A stretch of DNA of 64,000 bases. Origin: Zygnema cylindricum. Taxonomy: Eukaryota > Streptophyta > Zygnematophyceae > Zygnematales > Zygnemataceae. Shown here in pieces: positions 1 through 11,194 of the stretch. Position 1 is the stretch's first letter, and each line of letters opens with the position of its first letter. A program made the position numbers and the translations under genes. The stretch lies in the NCBI GenBank assembly GCA_037447655.1, contig JBBHKE010002390.1, positions 17,831 through 81,830 of the forward strand, given 5' to 3'. Under the pieces are notes generated by a model. That model was given only the letters and a program-made list of their open reading frames with translations. It ran no database searches and was not told the DNA's origin.

Positions 1-225
1 CCCCCCCCCCCCCCCGTGGCGCGCTCTCAGTGGGGGGCGGGCAAAGATTTTCCGTACGATTTTTCGTACGGTATTCGGTACTGGATCTGTACAGACACCC
101 ACCTTTTACCAAATATATCGCGATATAATATGTTGGTCCCGGTACGATATATCGAAGCCTCTGACCGATCGATATATCGAATATCGAACTTATCGCGATA
201 TGATTTTACCCGATACCCAACATTA
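1..225. mobile_element. hAT-like element end, CGATATATCG-rich
   Basis: The stretch is full of short palindromes built on cgatatatcg and tcgcgata, and it ends with CGATACCCAACATTA at 211-225. Similar sequence with the inverse terminus (TAGTGTTGGGTATCG) lies at 19520-19660, 36393 onward and before 40414. Only one end is inside the window, so the element boundaries and target duplication cannot be checked. The first 15 bases are all C, which looks like a contig edge. Assignment to hAT is by analogy with the general form of its termini only. Confidence 0.45.
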
Positions 226-749
226 GTGAATTGTTATTGTTGAAGTGGTATAAGTATTAACGAATCATGGCCATGAGGCTCATTTCGGGGCAATAATTTA
301 ATTAGTGTTACCAAACACTGTTTCATGATTTTGGGGAAAAAAACCCCGTGATCGAATTAAAGTTTTACTAATAGGGATGAATAATGCAGTTGAAGATTTT
401 AAGATATTCGATGCCGCTCTGTTCTTTTTAGTGAAATATCAATGGTACTCTTTCTTGTTCTGCCGACGATATGATTTTTTTGGAACGAATGATTAGGACG
501 AAGAGTGAAAAAAATTCTGCATGTTTTCGTCTGTTAATGCCGTTCAGGGATAGGAACAAGCACCCGACAACCAATCAGAAGCTCGTAGATGAAATGTATG
601 AAAAATTATGTCACTGCAATTGAATTTTTGCTAAACAAGCCAATCAATTCAGTGTATCGACGAACAGTAAACCAGTTAAGTGTAACGGTGTCCAGCAAAT
701 CAACTAAGCGTAACGGCAAACAGTTTTGCTATCTTTTTTTTTTTTTCAG
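226..749. other. AT-rich stretch, nothing recognised
   Basis: I see no recognised gene or complete repeat here. A T-rich tract ending in CAG at 732-749 looks like the polypyrimidine tract and acceptor of the candidate exon that follows. Confidence 0.4.
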
Positions 750-901
750 GATCGTTATGTGCCATACCATTCCGCCAGGATCGAGATGTGTCCAGCTGCC
801 ATGAGAGATACAAAAAGAGGTGCCGCATATGCTGCAATGGTCCAGGGCTGTCTGAATCCTCTACTGAAAAGGGCCGCTTCTGAAAAGAGGACTTTCTTGA
901 G
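750..901 (+). CDS. Candidate orphan exon, unrecognised product
   Basis: A 14-T tract ends in CAG at 749 and is followed by 152 bases open in one frame, then GAG|GTGCGA at 901/902. The local composition is richer in G and C than the flanks, as in the real exons of this window. The encoded peptide starts DRYVPYHSARIEMCPAAM and continues with basic and alanine-rich residues. I do not recognise a family. No convincing partner exon follows before the converging transporter gene at 1888, so this may be the last part of a gene lying to the left, a relic, or a chance reading frame. No function is proposed. Confidence 0.25.
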
Positions 902-1887
902 GTGCGATGTAAACTTTGACGTGTCAGCTCAGGCTGGCACAATTAACTCTCTGATTGGTCGAACAGCTCACATAGAATTCTTGGAGACTGATGTATATAT
1001 TCGGTTTATCTTGTGGTATTATAGGGACTGTTTTGTGTGATGGTAAGAAAGGGATGTATGAGCGTTGAAAGGAACATTTAACAAAGTCACAAGAGCCTTT
1101 CAGAAGCTTTTTTTTCGCTTGCAAAGTTATCTGTGCAGATGTTAATAGAGAAAATAGGTGTACCATTGTATAGTGGAAAAAGCTGGTTGGAAGCAAAGCT
1201 GGTTGGAAACCCCGGAAAGTGTAGTTATTGTGTAGATTTTTCTTAAATGCCGACACTTCTCCCGGTCGGGAGAAGTTTGCCACCCAATGTTGTGGTCTTG
1301 CCCCATTTTTTTCGGTAACTATTTAATTTCATACTTTTGACAACTTTTTAAATGGATGTTTGTCAAATGCACTTTTTAAAATGGTTCTCTGTTTTTTGCT
1401 GGCCTTATAGAAATTTCAATGAAAACTTTTAAAGATTTAAGTGAAAACTTTTAAAGATTTGAGTGAAAACTCCAGTCCATTCTGGAAGCATATATGGAAG
1501 TTGGCATTAAAATGTTTCATTCCAACAACCCCTAGTTAAAATCAATTTAAACTATTGACTCTCTTTTACTACAAGATGCCAGTACAGTACGGTGATAACC
1601 ACACAGGTGGTATTGCCATTGTCATTAGAATACGCAGATTCCTTTAAACCATAACTTCAGGTCTGTATAATATCCACAAATTGACAAAGATTTATATTGC
1701 TTGCATTAATTCTTTGTTTTCCTCAAAGAGTGGAACAGGTCTCATCCATTTCAGACAATGTGCACAAGTACTAGAATAAGGTTATTCTCAAAAAACAATT
1801 TCCATATTCCGAGGGAAGACCTTGTGACTTTTAGCTATACAGAGATAATAGGTGAAAACCCAACTTATTACCCAGGAACTGAACTCT
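902..1887. other. Intergenic, downstream of the transporter gene
   Basis: AT-rich sequence with no recognised gene. A short direct repeat (aaaacttttaaagattt) occurs twice at about 1420-1460. The 3' untranslated region of the minus-strand transporter gene should lie here, but no poly(A) signal stands out. Confidence 0.4.
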
Positions 1888-4800
1888 TCATGACAGTAGT
1901 TGTCCTTCAAAATCATTTTCTTGTTTACTTGGCAGAGGCGGCCGTTGGAAGAATCCAGAAAATAGCGAGTGAACCAGGTAAAGTGTGAAAGCAGAAAATA
2001 GGAACCCTCCAGCCAAAAGGAGGCTGATATTTATCCAAAAATACTCACCCTTAAAATACTGCTGTACAGAAATAACAAGTGCATACTGGACAGGACCCAC
2101 CAATAAACCACCCAGCTGCACCAAACCGAACAACTTCCCAAAGTTGTTATATCCGAAAACCTCGGCTATGTATGTTGTGATTGCGCTGTATATAAAAGGC
2201 CGTGAAGTTGCAAGGGCAGCATAGCCTACGCGCTGCATACAAGATGGTTCAGAGTCAGTCCAACTTACAAAATCCGATTCACAAAACTAGATTCACAAAA
2301 TGCGATTCAAGAAATTCGATCCACGAAATTCTATCCAGAAAATCCAATTCAAAAAATTAGATTCATAAATTCAACTGATAATTCTATTACATCCGATTGA
2401 CAAAGTTTGGTTCACAAGACAAAATCTGATTCACAAAATTTGATTAACATTCGATTCACAAAATTTAATTGCTTAACTGGATTCACAAAATTCGATTCAC
2501 AAAATCGGATTCACAAATTCGATTCACAACATCTGATTTACAAAAATCTGATTCACAAAGTTTGATTCACAAATCCGATTGACAAAATCTGATAAATTTG
2601 ATCAACATTCGATTCACAAAATTAGATTCACAAATTGGATTCACAATGTCCGATTCAAAAAATCGACTCACAAAGTTCACAAAATTCGATTCACAAATCT
2701 GATTCACAAAAGTCCATTCAAAAGGAAAGTCATCAAGAATATAACATACCTTCAACTCCATGGGAAGGAGGTTGGGTATAGACGTCGTAGAAAATATGAG
2801 GTTAAGAATTCCGACGGAAGCAAAGGAAGGGGCGAGACCGTTCTTCACAAGAACAAAGGCCACAATTGGTACAGATGCCATTCCACCAATAGGAAGTAAA
2901 ATACTGAAGGATGAAATATAGTCAGAAACTGTCTTTTCGGCAGCTTGCTGAGACATACCAGCTGCAAATGCTTCTTGTAAAAGTTGGTCTTGTTCAGTAG
3001 CTAGATGAAAGTTTAGGTTCAAAATGAAAAAGGAGAGAATAACGGCAACAACGAAAAACGGTTGAGACATCGCTTGTCTTTTAAAATCGACATTATAGAG
3101 CTCAGGAGGCCTGGGGACTGCGTCTTCTGGGGCAAGTTTGGGCACACCTAATGTCGTTAGAGGAATAAAACTGGAGGTGTTATCCAATAAAGGTGATTCC
3201 AAATCTGATTTTTTTTTTTTTTTTTGTTTTTCATCTTCTTGGCGAGACTCTTGTCTGGCGACCAAGATTCTACGAATCAACCATGTTCTATGGGGCTCTC
3301 CATGGTGACCGGGGCCTTCCTCTGTACCGTATGCTTTACAAGGGAATAGCAAAAGACTCGTGGTGAATATTATACCCGGAACTACCTGCATTGGATAAAA
3401 CAGAAAAATAAATACACAGTAATTGAGGATATCAAGATACAGTCATGTCATTATTATATAGAAGCTGCAACAAGCTGCTGAAACTGGTAAGAAATTGATG
3501 AGAGGTTCACTTATTGCGTACCAAGTATGACAAGAAGACTTGTCGGAATGTAAATCCGTGATTTGAAATTAAAAATCGGATGGCAACCATTAAGATCGAT
3601 GAGAGCTGGAAAGCTCCATTTTGCACACTAATTATGGCAGGCGCATGGCTGCTGAAAAGCTCAGCAAAATTGACCTGAGATATATAAAAAAAAACGATAA
3701 TAATAAAACATAAAAAAAATCCTGTTGAGTGGAGAGTTATTTTTCTGTGTACAATCACATCATAACGTAACACAAAGTCACATCATTATAATGTGTGAAC
3801 TTGATTAGTCGTCATCGTCAACCAAATCATCAGCATCTGCACAATTTCCGTTTTTTCGTTAACAGCGAGCTAAGCTTAAATTGTATAAATAAATTGGAGA
3901 AACAAATTGGAGAAGGGTAATCCAACAACAGTTAACAAGGTTAAACATTACACTAAGATCTAGCAGACAGGGTAGACTACACCGTGTCTCGTCACTGGTG
4001 TTAGAGGATTTTTCGCCGCTTAAAACATCTTTTCTCCGTGCACACATGTACGATTTTCAATCGAATACCGCCAATCGGAAGGTGAGAATCTTACCTTCCA
4101 ATCACAACCGTTGGATTAACAGTCCAGCAAGTGTGTACGGAGAAAAAATGTTTTAAGTGGCGAAAAAAACGTTAACACTAACAGCGATACAAGGTGTACT
4201 GCCCACACTCAGTGATTACGATGCACAAGAAAAGTGACAGAAAACGAGCAAGGGCACCAATATTACCGTGGACGTTAACGGGGATGGTCCTCCCACTGCT
4301 AAAGCAAAGAAACCGTAAAGTACAAAAGGGCACCAATATTACCATGGATGTTAACAGGGACGGCCCCCCCACTGCTAAAGCAACGAAACCGTACATGTAC
4401 AAAAAATCGGAGAAAGCGCTTGCAAATGCGAGAGAAGCGAGTCCCGACGCAAAAATAAGAGATGAAACACAGACTGTTGTCCTGTATGCCAAAAGAAATG
4501 CCTGAGAGTGAGAAAAAAAGGAGGGAGGAAGATACCGGGAAGGTGAAGTAAAAAAACAGGCTGGATGAAGAAATGACGGCTGATGATAGGCTAGAAAACG
4601 ATGTAAGAAATATAGGATGGATTCCTAGGCTACCAGAACACGTGAGGTAATGACGCTAAATTTACATACAAAAAAAATTCAGAAAGCTGAAACAGTGACC
4701 ACAATTGTGAGTTTTAACGCCATTTGCTGGTGCGTCCACCATTTCCACCATTTTCACCATTCCCACCATTTTGCCAGAAAGGTGGAAGGAAGACAAGGTG

Positions 4801-5788
4801 GATACCGAGGTCCAAAATAATCGAGGAAGATTCCAGCAGGGAAGGCCGCAAAGGAAACCGCGGCTACTGCAATTGTTATCGTGAGGGTGATGTAGTTCTC
4901 CTGAGCTTTACAAGGGAGCTCCACATCAGCGCCACAAATTGTTGAAAAGGCCTTCTCGTTGACGATAAGAATTTCAGAAAGAGCCGGGAAACCGTAAATA
5001 ACACCTGCAAGTCACCAGAAAACATTTAGTCATATTTCAATTGAACTGATAAAAAATGATAAATAATAGTCAGTTAGAGAGCATGAGTTCATCGGTATCC
5101 GGCAAGTCTCAAGGGGAGAGAAACAGTTAATGCTACTATCAATAGACGTTGCTCAGAGGTTGAGAAAAATGAGTCTATTTCCACAGCTTTTTCCATTGAA
5201 CAGTAAGGCTTCAAACTAAACATGTTGGAGAAAGTAAATGTTGTTTGTTTCAGCTACGTTAACCAGCTGGCAATATAGTATGATTATCGCATTTGTTCAA
5301 GCAACAAACAATAAGACGAGGTAAGTGAGACAATTTACGTACACTTTATAATGTGTATGCAGATACACTTAAAATTTACATATATGGAATTTTTAAGAAT
5401 AGCCACTATGCTATCCACCACCACCACTTCTGAATTTTGTTGACAAATATTAAACCGCAACCATGGGAGTCCAAAATTATCCATATGTAGTAATCTCTTA
5501 TCCGGTTATACTTTCATGTCTTGTATTAAGTTACAGAAATTAGCAATAACAAAAACAATAATAGAAACGTTAACAAAGACAGAAATTAACCAAAATCACC
5601 AAAATAACTTCCGTCTAAACCAATAACGACTATGTATAGTGTATCTTGCCTGACGTGAGAAAAACAAACAGTATTGAGAGGGCCACTGTGAGTGGTTTGG
5701 AGGATGATATCGGTTGCCATATGTTACTGCCTGCCTGATATAACACCTGCAAGCTTTTGGTGTAAGGAAGACGACGGATGGAAGCCAT
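1888..5788 (-). CDS. SLC43-like MFS transporter, six coding exons
   Basis: Predicted multi-pass carrier of the major facilitator superfamily, most like animal SLC43 proteins (LAT3/LAT4 amino-acid carriers and the SLC43A3 nucleobase carrier). The substrate here is unknown. Coding exons on the minus strand are 5788-5650, 5004-4806, 4481-4343, 3674-3522, 3385-2750 and 2232-1888. Phases agree at every junction, giving 1,611 bases and 536 aa plus TGA, close to the ~500-560 aa of the family. The chosen start has a good context (CCATGGCT). Family marks are the first membrane segment running into GVIYGFPALSEI, the motif A-like loop GIFLDYFGPR, VQNGAFQLSS, the C-terminal NNFGKLFGLVQLGGLL, and the last segment after EYFWINISLLL. 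The central loop is basic and Lys-rich (QKKKKKKSD), encoded by a long homopolymer. The first coding intron appears to be GC-AG. GTGAGT inside the last exon is coding, because homology continues through it. An upstream non-coding exon is possible. Confidence 0.88.
2264..2735. repeat. Intronic minisatellite, GATTCACAAAATTC-type
   Basis: About thirty degenerate copies of a 14-18 base unit (gattcacaaaat(c/t)c) fill almost all of the last intron of the transporter gene (2233-2749). The unit length varies and some copies are truncated. The repeat runs to within ~15 bases of the donor and ~30 bases of the acceptor. Confidence 0.85.
3980..4196. mobile_element. Palindromic MITE with TA target duplication, in intron
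   Basis: A 217-base element with termini CACCGTGTCTC and AGCGATACAAGGTG, flanked by TA on both sides (3978-3979 and 4197-4198). Its two arms are inverted copies: cgccgcttaaaacatcttttctccgt on the left reads back as acggagaaaaaatgttttaagtggcg on the right. It is the same family as 51365-51576. It sits in the transporter intron between 3675 and 4342. Confidence 0.8.
4252..4403. repeat. 76-bp tandem duplication covering an exon end and its donor
   Basis: Two copies with period 76 (caccaatattacc starts at 4255 and again at 4331) differ at about a dozen positions. The right copy is the 3' part of the transporter exon ending at 4343, with its donor. The left copy lies in the intron and keeps a donor-like CACG|GTAATA. 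Because 76 is not a multiple of three, use of the distal donor would shift the reading frame. Confidence 0.85.
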
Positions 5789-7090
5789 GGAAAGAGCTTC
5801 CTGAAATGTAAACAACAAGCAACAGATCAGCTTATATGTTACATATAGGTAATGTCACAATAATTCACGTTTTCTAGACTTGTCGTTGATAAAATTGTCT
5901 TTTGTTTTGATGAACAAAGTGTATAGGACACTTGGAGAAGCAGAATGTAGTTCGTTTACTCTGCTACATTGTGAAGTTAACAAGTCTAGCTGACAAAGAA
6001 AAAGAAAAGAAAATCAAGCGCAACAACTGGAAATTCATTAATTTTCCATGCGATTTTACGGACAGATGTTCTTACAAGAATGCTATAATAGATACAATTC
6101 AACAGCTGGAACTCGTTCCAAAACAGGAAAATTACACAATCTCCTTGCAATTTTACCGACAGAAGTACTTACAAGAAAGCTCTGATAGATGGAATGCAAT
6201 AGGTGGAACTTGACTTAAAACTAAGATAAAAGGAATGGCACAATGTACGGCCTGGCCATTGCTATCTTTTGCGTTGACAAACCACATATGTGAAAAGAAG
6301 GGAGAGAAGACAAAAGTATGAAATCTCTGCCAAAGTAAACGACGATGGCGTAATACAGTACAATAAGCTGCAATTTGTTTGGTGCCTAAGAATTTACTAT
6401 ACGAAATAAATAAACTGTATACTATATTATTTGTTAAAATGTATGAGCCTGGCGACCTGTAGGAGGAAGAAAACGTTTTAGCAGTGCGTGGGTTTCAGCT
6501 TGAAAAGCTGAAGTTAAGCAAAAAGAAATGAAGAAAACGTCGTCTTTACTTTACAATCTAAGCGTATCGAACAGAAGCGTGTAAGTCTCGATACGATAGG
6601 AAAAAGCAAAGGGGTTTACAGATCCGATATTACTCGTCCACCATTGACCGATGTTCAGTACAATCAATGCAACGAGTTTCTTGTTTATGCGTCTTTAGTT
6701 CTTTAGTTATTGGAATTTTAGAACACATATACACCAACACTGAATTCTTTACTAATGCAATGAACGTACAGGATTGATTCTTCAGGAGATTCAGACTCAC
6801 ACGGAATGACTACGGACAGCTGAGCGACACGTGGTATGTTTTAAAGAATTTCAAAGGCAGACAATCACGTGAGCTACCTCTTCTCCCATTGGTTGTGGAA
6901 GATCGACAGAGTAGAAAAAAATCACGTGACGACAAAGCGTTGAGTGACGAACCCTCATTTGACATAGCTCCGTTACGCTGCGTTATTTTGACCTTCGTAC
7001 TACAGATTCGACATAAGCAGTGTGCAATCATCACGTTATGTTGCGTTATGTGTCTGAAGTCAAACTGGCATGAAATTTCTCAGCACAGTA
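5789..7090 (-). promoter_or_regulatory. Upstream region of transporter gene with three CACGTG boxes
   Basis: About 1.3 kb upstream of the transporter start contains no recognised gene. Three CACGTG boxes (6828-6833, 6866-6871, 6923-6928) fall within 101 bases, with an inverted CCAAT box (ATTGG, 6888-6892) between the second and third. CACGTG is the core of plant G-boxes, bound by bZIP and bHLH factors. Assignment to this gene is inferred from position only. No transcription start can be fixed. Confidence 0.45.
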
Positions 7091-7705
7091 CACCGCGAAT
7101 CGTAATTAGAGTAAATTACTCTAATTCGGTCGCTCGAAATTTCGACTCTATGACATCAAATAGAGTAAATGATTCTATTTTTTTCATTATTCTAATTTAG
7201 GTAAGTTTAATTAGCGTAAAAAATTGTAATACAGGTTCTTTTTAAATAGTGTGGAGTACGGACGACGTTCGACCGTGCAAAATTGTACTTTTTTAAGTAA
7301 AAAGGTACAAACAATGATTTAATAGAATCGCGCTCGCACGTGAAATCGCACTAAACGGAAAATCAATCACATCGAAAAAAAGCCGTTCGCATAACTCTCG
7401 CCCGTCGACAGCATCGTCGTCAGTGTGAACATTAACTGACATTCAGCGCGACAAATAGTTCTAACGTCATAATGACGTCAAAACTATACGGACTAACAGA
7501 TTTTGTACTTATACGTAATTTAGTGTTCATAATTTCAGCGCGGGTATTTATTGCTGACATAACCCAATATAGAGTACTTAAATAAATTAGAGTAAACTTC
7601 CTCTGTTAAAAAGTTCTATCACATAAATTAGAGTTAATTACTCTAATTGTTTTTTTTTGTTTTTTTACTCTAATTTTTTCATCACTCTAATTACGATTCG
7701 CGGTG
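7091..7705. mobile_element. MITE with CACCGCGAATCG termini and TA flanks
   Basis: The element starts CACCGCGAATCGTAATTAG and ends with its inverse at 7705, flanked by TA (7089-7090 and 7706-7707). Both ends carry AT-rich subterminal runs built on attactctaatt. No protein is encoded. TA duplication and short inverted ends fit a Tc1/mariner-type non-autonomous element. The right end from 7650 onward also belongs to the large duplicated segment. Confidence 0.75.
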
Positions 7706-8083
7706 TAGTATATGTATCCGTACAAACTATTAGAAATCGTACGCCGTCGTGAAATTTAAATATCCGTACATGTCCAGACTAGTTTACGTGTCAGACTAAT
7801 CCCATTTTTGAGCGCACGTTCCTATGCGTGCGCGTATAATTTAATTCATTTTTTGTAAAATTTTCACTTGAAAAGGTACATTTATGTACGGTCTGACAAC
7901 GACCGCACACCACACTATTTATATTTTATTGTACTTTCAGTCTTTACGCTATTTTGAAGGGTACTTTAATTAAAGTCAAGGAAAAAATAAAATCATGTAT
8001 CCTATTTGAAAAAAAAAATCAAAATTTTAAGAACCCAAATTAGTGACTTTGACACTAATAACTAATAGCGATGCGCGGTGTAG
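7706..8083. mobile_element. Right part of a second MITE of the same family
   Basis: Ends in actaatagcgatgcgcggtg followed by TA. It contains a block (cacaccacactattt preceded by a gtacggtctgaca stretch) that is an inverted copy of sequence inside the neighbouring MITE at about 7245-7290. No matching left terminus was found, so this may be the other arm of a longer foldback reaching from 7091. The same sequence recurs at 19717-20094. Confidence 0.5.
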
Positions 8084-9917
8084 TTGGTGGGAGGCAATGA
8101 TTATTTACAGCGGTTTTCAAAAGGTAGAACGACAAGAAAGCGTAAGGCCAAGGAATGCCGTCCAGCGTCCGATGTACGGTTACAAGAGATCCTTTTCGCT
8201 ACAATCTAAAAATTGTACGCTGATTGTACTGTAAGGGTTGGGCTCCAATAGGCCCATTTGCGGGTCGAAAATGCTCGTTTGAAAAATGATGGACCCATCC
8301 CATGAAGCAAATATGAAATTCGGCCATTTACAATTCGGCATGTGGCCATTACAGTACCATTCCAATTCTCTTCCCGATCTAACTTTCCATGGTACATTAG
8401 AGGCTTACCATGGCTGTACTGAGTTGTACCATGGTTGACGGAAAATTGAGAGAGGTACGGGAGAACATTAGAGATCATAGCTTTTCTTTCTTCCACATTA
8501 GACGTTTGAAATCATAGATTAACTTCATGATTCACATGTACGGTGGTTATTAAAATATGATATGATCATGAATGGTTATTTTGAATGTTGGGAATGTTGG
8601 GAATGTTGGGAATGTTGTTGTTTTGAATGTTGGGAGCAGAAATGAAGAAGTACGAGCGTATGCCATAGCTAAAAAAATCAGTGTTTGCGTATATACGAGC
8701 GAAAAACCTGAGTACTAGGATAAACCAGCCCTGAAATTTATGAACAAAATGTGCAAAATTCAACTACAGTTGTACAGTTCGTAACATTTTCGCACTAAAA
8801 AATTCTAGCAGTATTGTACAGTCGACACACAAAAAGGAAACATATTTTTTAATAAAACTATGGTACTGATAGGAAAAGTATTTGCTGCGCCAATAATACT
8901 TTGGATTTTCACACAAGAGCGTGTATCAGAAAATTTGTCAAATTTCATTATTAAAAATGGCATGGCCGAAATTTAAATTTTGTAAAGCAGTGTAAACCAC
9001 ACTATAGATGGTGGGCTACCTTGGAGGCACCTTTATCAATCACAAAAATATTTGAATGGATGAAGTTCGTGTGTTAAGATGTAGGTCCTTGCCTTGGAAC
9101 ATGTGGGAAAAGTGACCAAAGAGAGTGGAATTTTAGTTCGACCGAAGATTCACACTGAGGTGGGCTGGGTTTTTCGAGGTTTTTTCAATAGCAAAGAAGC
9201 ATTAGGAGTTTGACGTCATACATTGGGTTCAGCTGGGCAGCTTTCAGGGTTAGAACTGCGAATGTGATGAAATGAGTGAAAAAAATAACATGTAATTAAG
9301 AGATGTTTGCATAGTTTGGTCTAAATCTTTGCTACTTTGTTTGCATTCGTCGTCAAGTACTTAATAGAGATTCATTTGTGATTAATCAGAAAAAGTTCAC
9401 GCTCAAGGCTTCATTCACGTTGTGTCGCATATTTAATGTTTGCATAAATGTTTTATTTATTGGTGATTAACTTAGAATCAGGTTTTCCTTGTGTGCACGA
9501 TGCAAGGAAAAAATCGATTGCCATGGAGCTTTACGGAGTGTTTTCTAACCATAGATAGACGATGACTTTGACTGTCACAGTGACGAAATATAGCGAAATA
9601 TAGCGACAGTGATGGATATTAGTAGTGATAGATACTGATAGCGTTAGTGTATATGTGTAATGAGAGGGTCAGTGACACTATTAGTGGTATTGATAGTGGG
9701 ATTGATAAGAACAATAGAATATTGAGGATGAAGAATTGTCCATGGAGGTTTTTTTTCATTTATTCTTTCCTAACATATCTCTTTTTCGTCTTTTGTTATC
9801 TTTTGTGTTGGCGGTCTAAAAGTGCAATCCTTAGTTTGGCTCATAAAACAGGAAGTTAAGTTCAAGTCATCAAATACTCAAATATTATTTAGCTCTGCTT
9901 TTTCTTATTTAATTCAC

Positions 9918-9978
<61 letters not shown>

Positions 9979-10025
9979 GTATATGTATATGTATATATAT
10001 ATCTGTATGTATGTTACATATATAT

Positions 10026-10073
<48 letters not shown>

Positions 10074-10091
10074 ACATATATATGTGTATAT

Positions 10092-10129
<38 letters not shown>

Positions 10130-10211
10130 GTATATACATACATACATATGTATATATACATATATACATATGTATATACATACATACATATGTATATATA
10201 CATAAATATAC

Positions 10212-10244
<33 letters not shown>

Positions 10245-10262
10245 CATATATGTGTGTGTGTG
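9918..10262. repeat. (TA)n / TATG microsatellite
   Basis: About 345 bases of TA repeats interspersed with ATGTATA, ACATA and TGTG variants. Every frame is open on both strands, giving meaningless Ile/Tyr reading frames. The copy at 21955-22530 is ~230 bases longer. Confidence 0.97.
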
Positions 10263-11194
10263 TTTTTTTTTCCTTAAATCTTTTTGGTTTTGTTTGACAA
10301 GCTTCGAGCGACATATGATCAAGCATATGATCAAATGATGGCGTATGAGAACCGAATGATAAATGTTTTTTTTTGTTCTGGTCAAAAATATTTTCAGGTT
10401 CGATTGTTGCCTGTGTTACATGCATTATTGTTGCTAATTTTGACCCTGGAATGCCATGGACACTAAATAGGGCAAGAGTCGCATTTTATTCAGGAAAAAA
10501 TTGTATTCTTGTTTTTTATATCTTGAAATAAGAGTTATATGAAATGGTTGTTTAGGCTTGCAAGCTTTATTCAAGTCCATTTTGCCCATATACGCAAGAG
10601 TTGGCATTGAGACCATTTGCAAGGTTGGCTAAAATAGGTTGGTCGTAAGAATATTCAAAAATAGAGTGGATTACGTCATGTAGATTGGTTTAGACTGTTA
10701 ATGGATCGATTGACTACCCTGGTTTTAATAAGAAAGGTGTAAATACAATAAAGATTCTGTCTTTTGTGTTTAAAAGAGGTTTTGGTGATATTTTATTTTT
10801 GTGTTTTTTATACTTCTGTGAAAAGAAAAACTCCAAAGGACAAAAGACACAAAATATATCCAAAAGATCCAAAAGATCCAAAAGATTTTGTGTGGCATCA
10901 TTTTGTATCTATTTCCGTTTAGGAAACGAAATACTGAACATTTGTTTTTGTCTTTCTTTGCTTTAAACCATGCGGAACACCATTAGATTCGAAAACCAGA
11001 TGTTGTTAGGGCAAGTGACATTCGGAAGTAGAGTGGATTACCTTGGGTGAATTATTCTAGACTGCTAATGAATCAATCAACTACCCTGAAGTCAATGTTC
11101 TGCACACTCTATTTGATAATCGGTCAATGTTCTGCACACTCTATTTGAGAATCGATTACAATACAGTCTCTCTCAATAGGACAACAAAAGCATC

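Noticed and set aside
1-15. Poly-C run as a telomere or functional element
   Set aside because: A 15-base C run at the very edge is more likely a contig or gap artefact; nothing telomere-like follows.
2032-2052. AAG|GTGAGT donor inside the last transporter exon
   Set aside because: It fits the donor consensus well, but SLC43 homology (EYFWINISLLL) continues through it to the stop, so it is treated as coding.
9822-10425. Long Ile/Tyr-rich reading frames on both strands
   Set aside because: They are translations of a TA microsatellite; all frames are open and no other coding signal exists. The same holds for 21859-22653.
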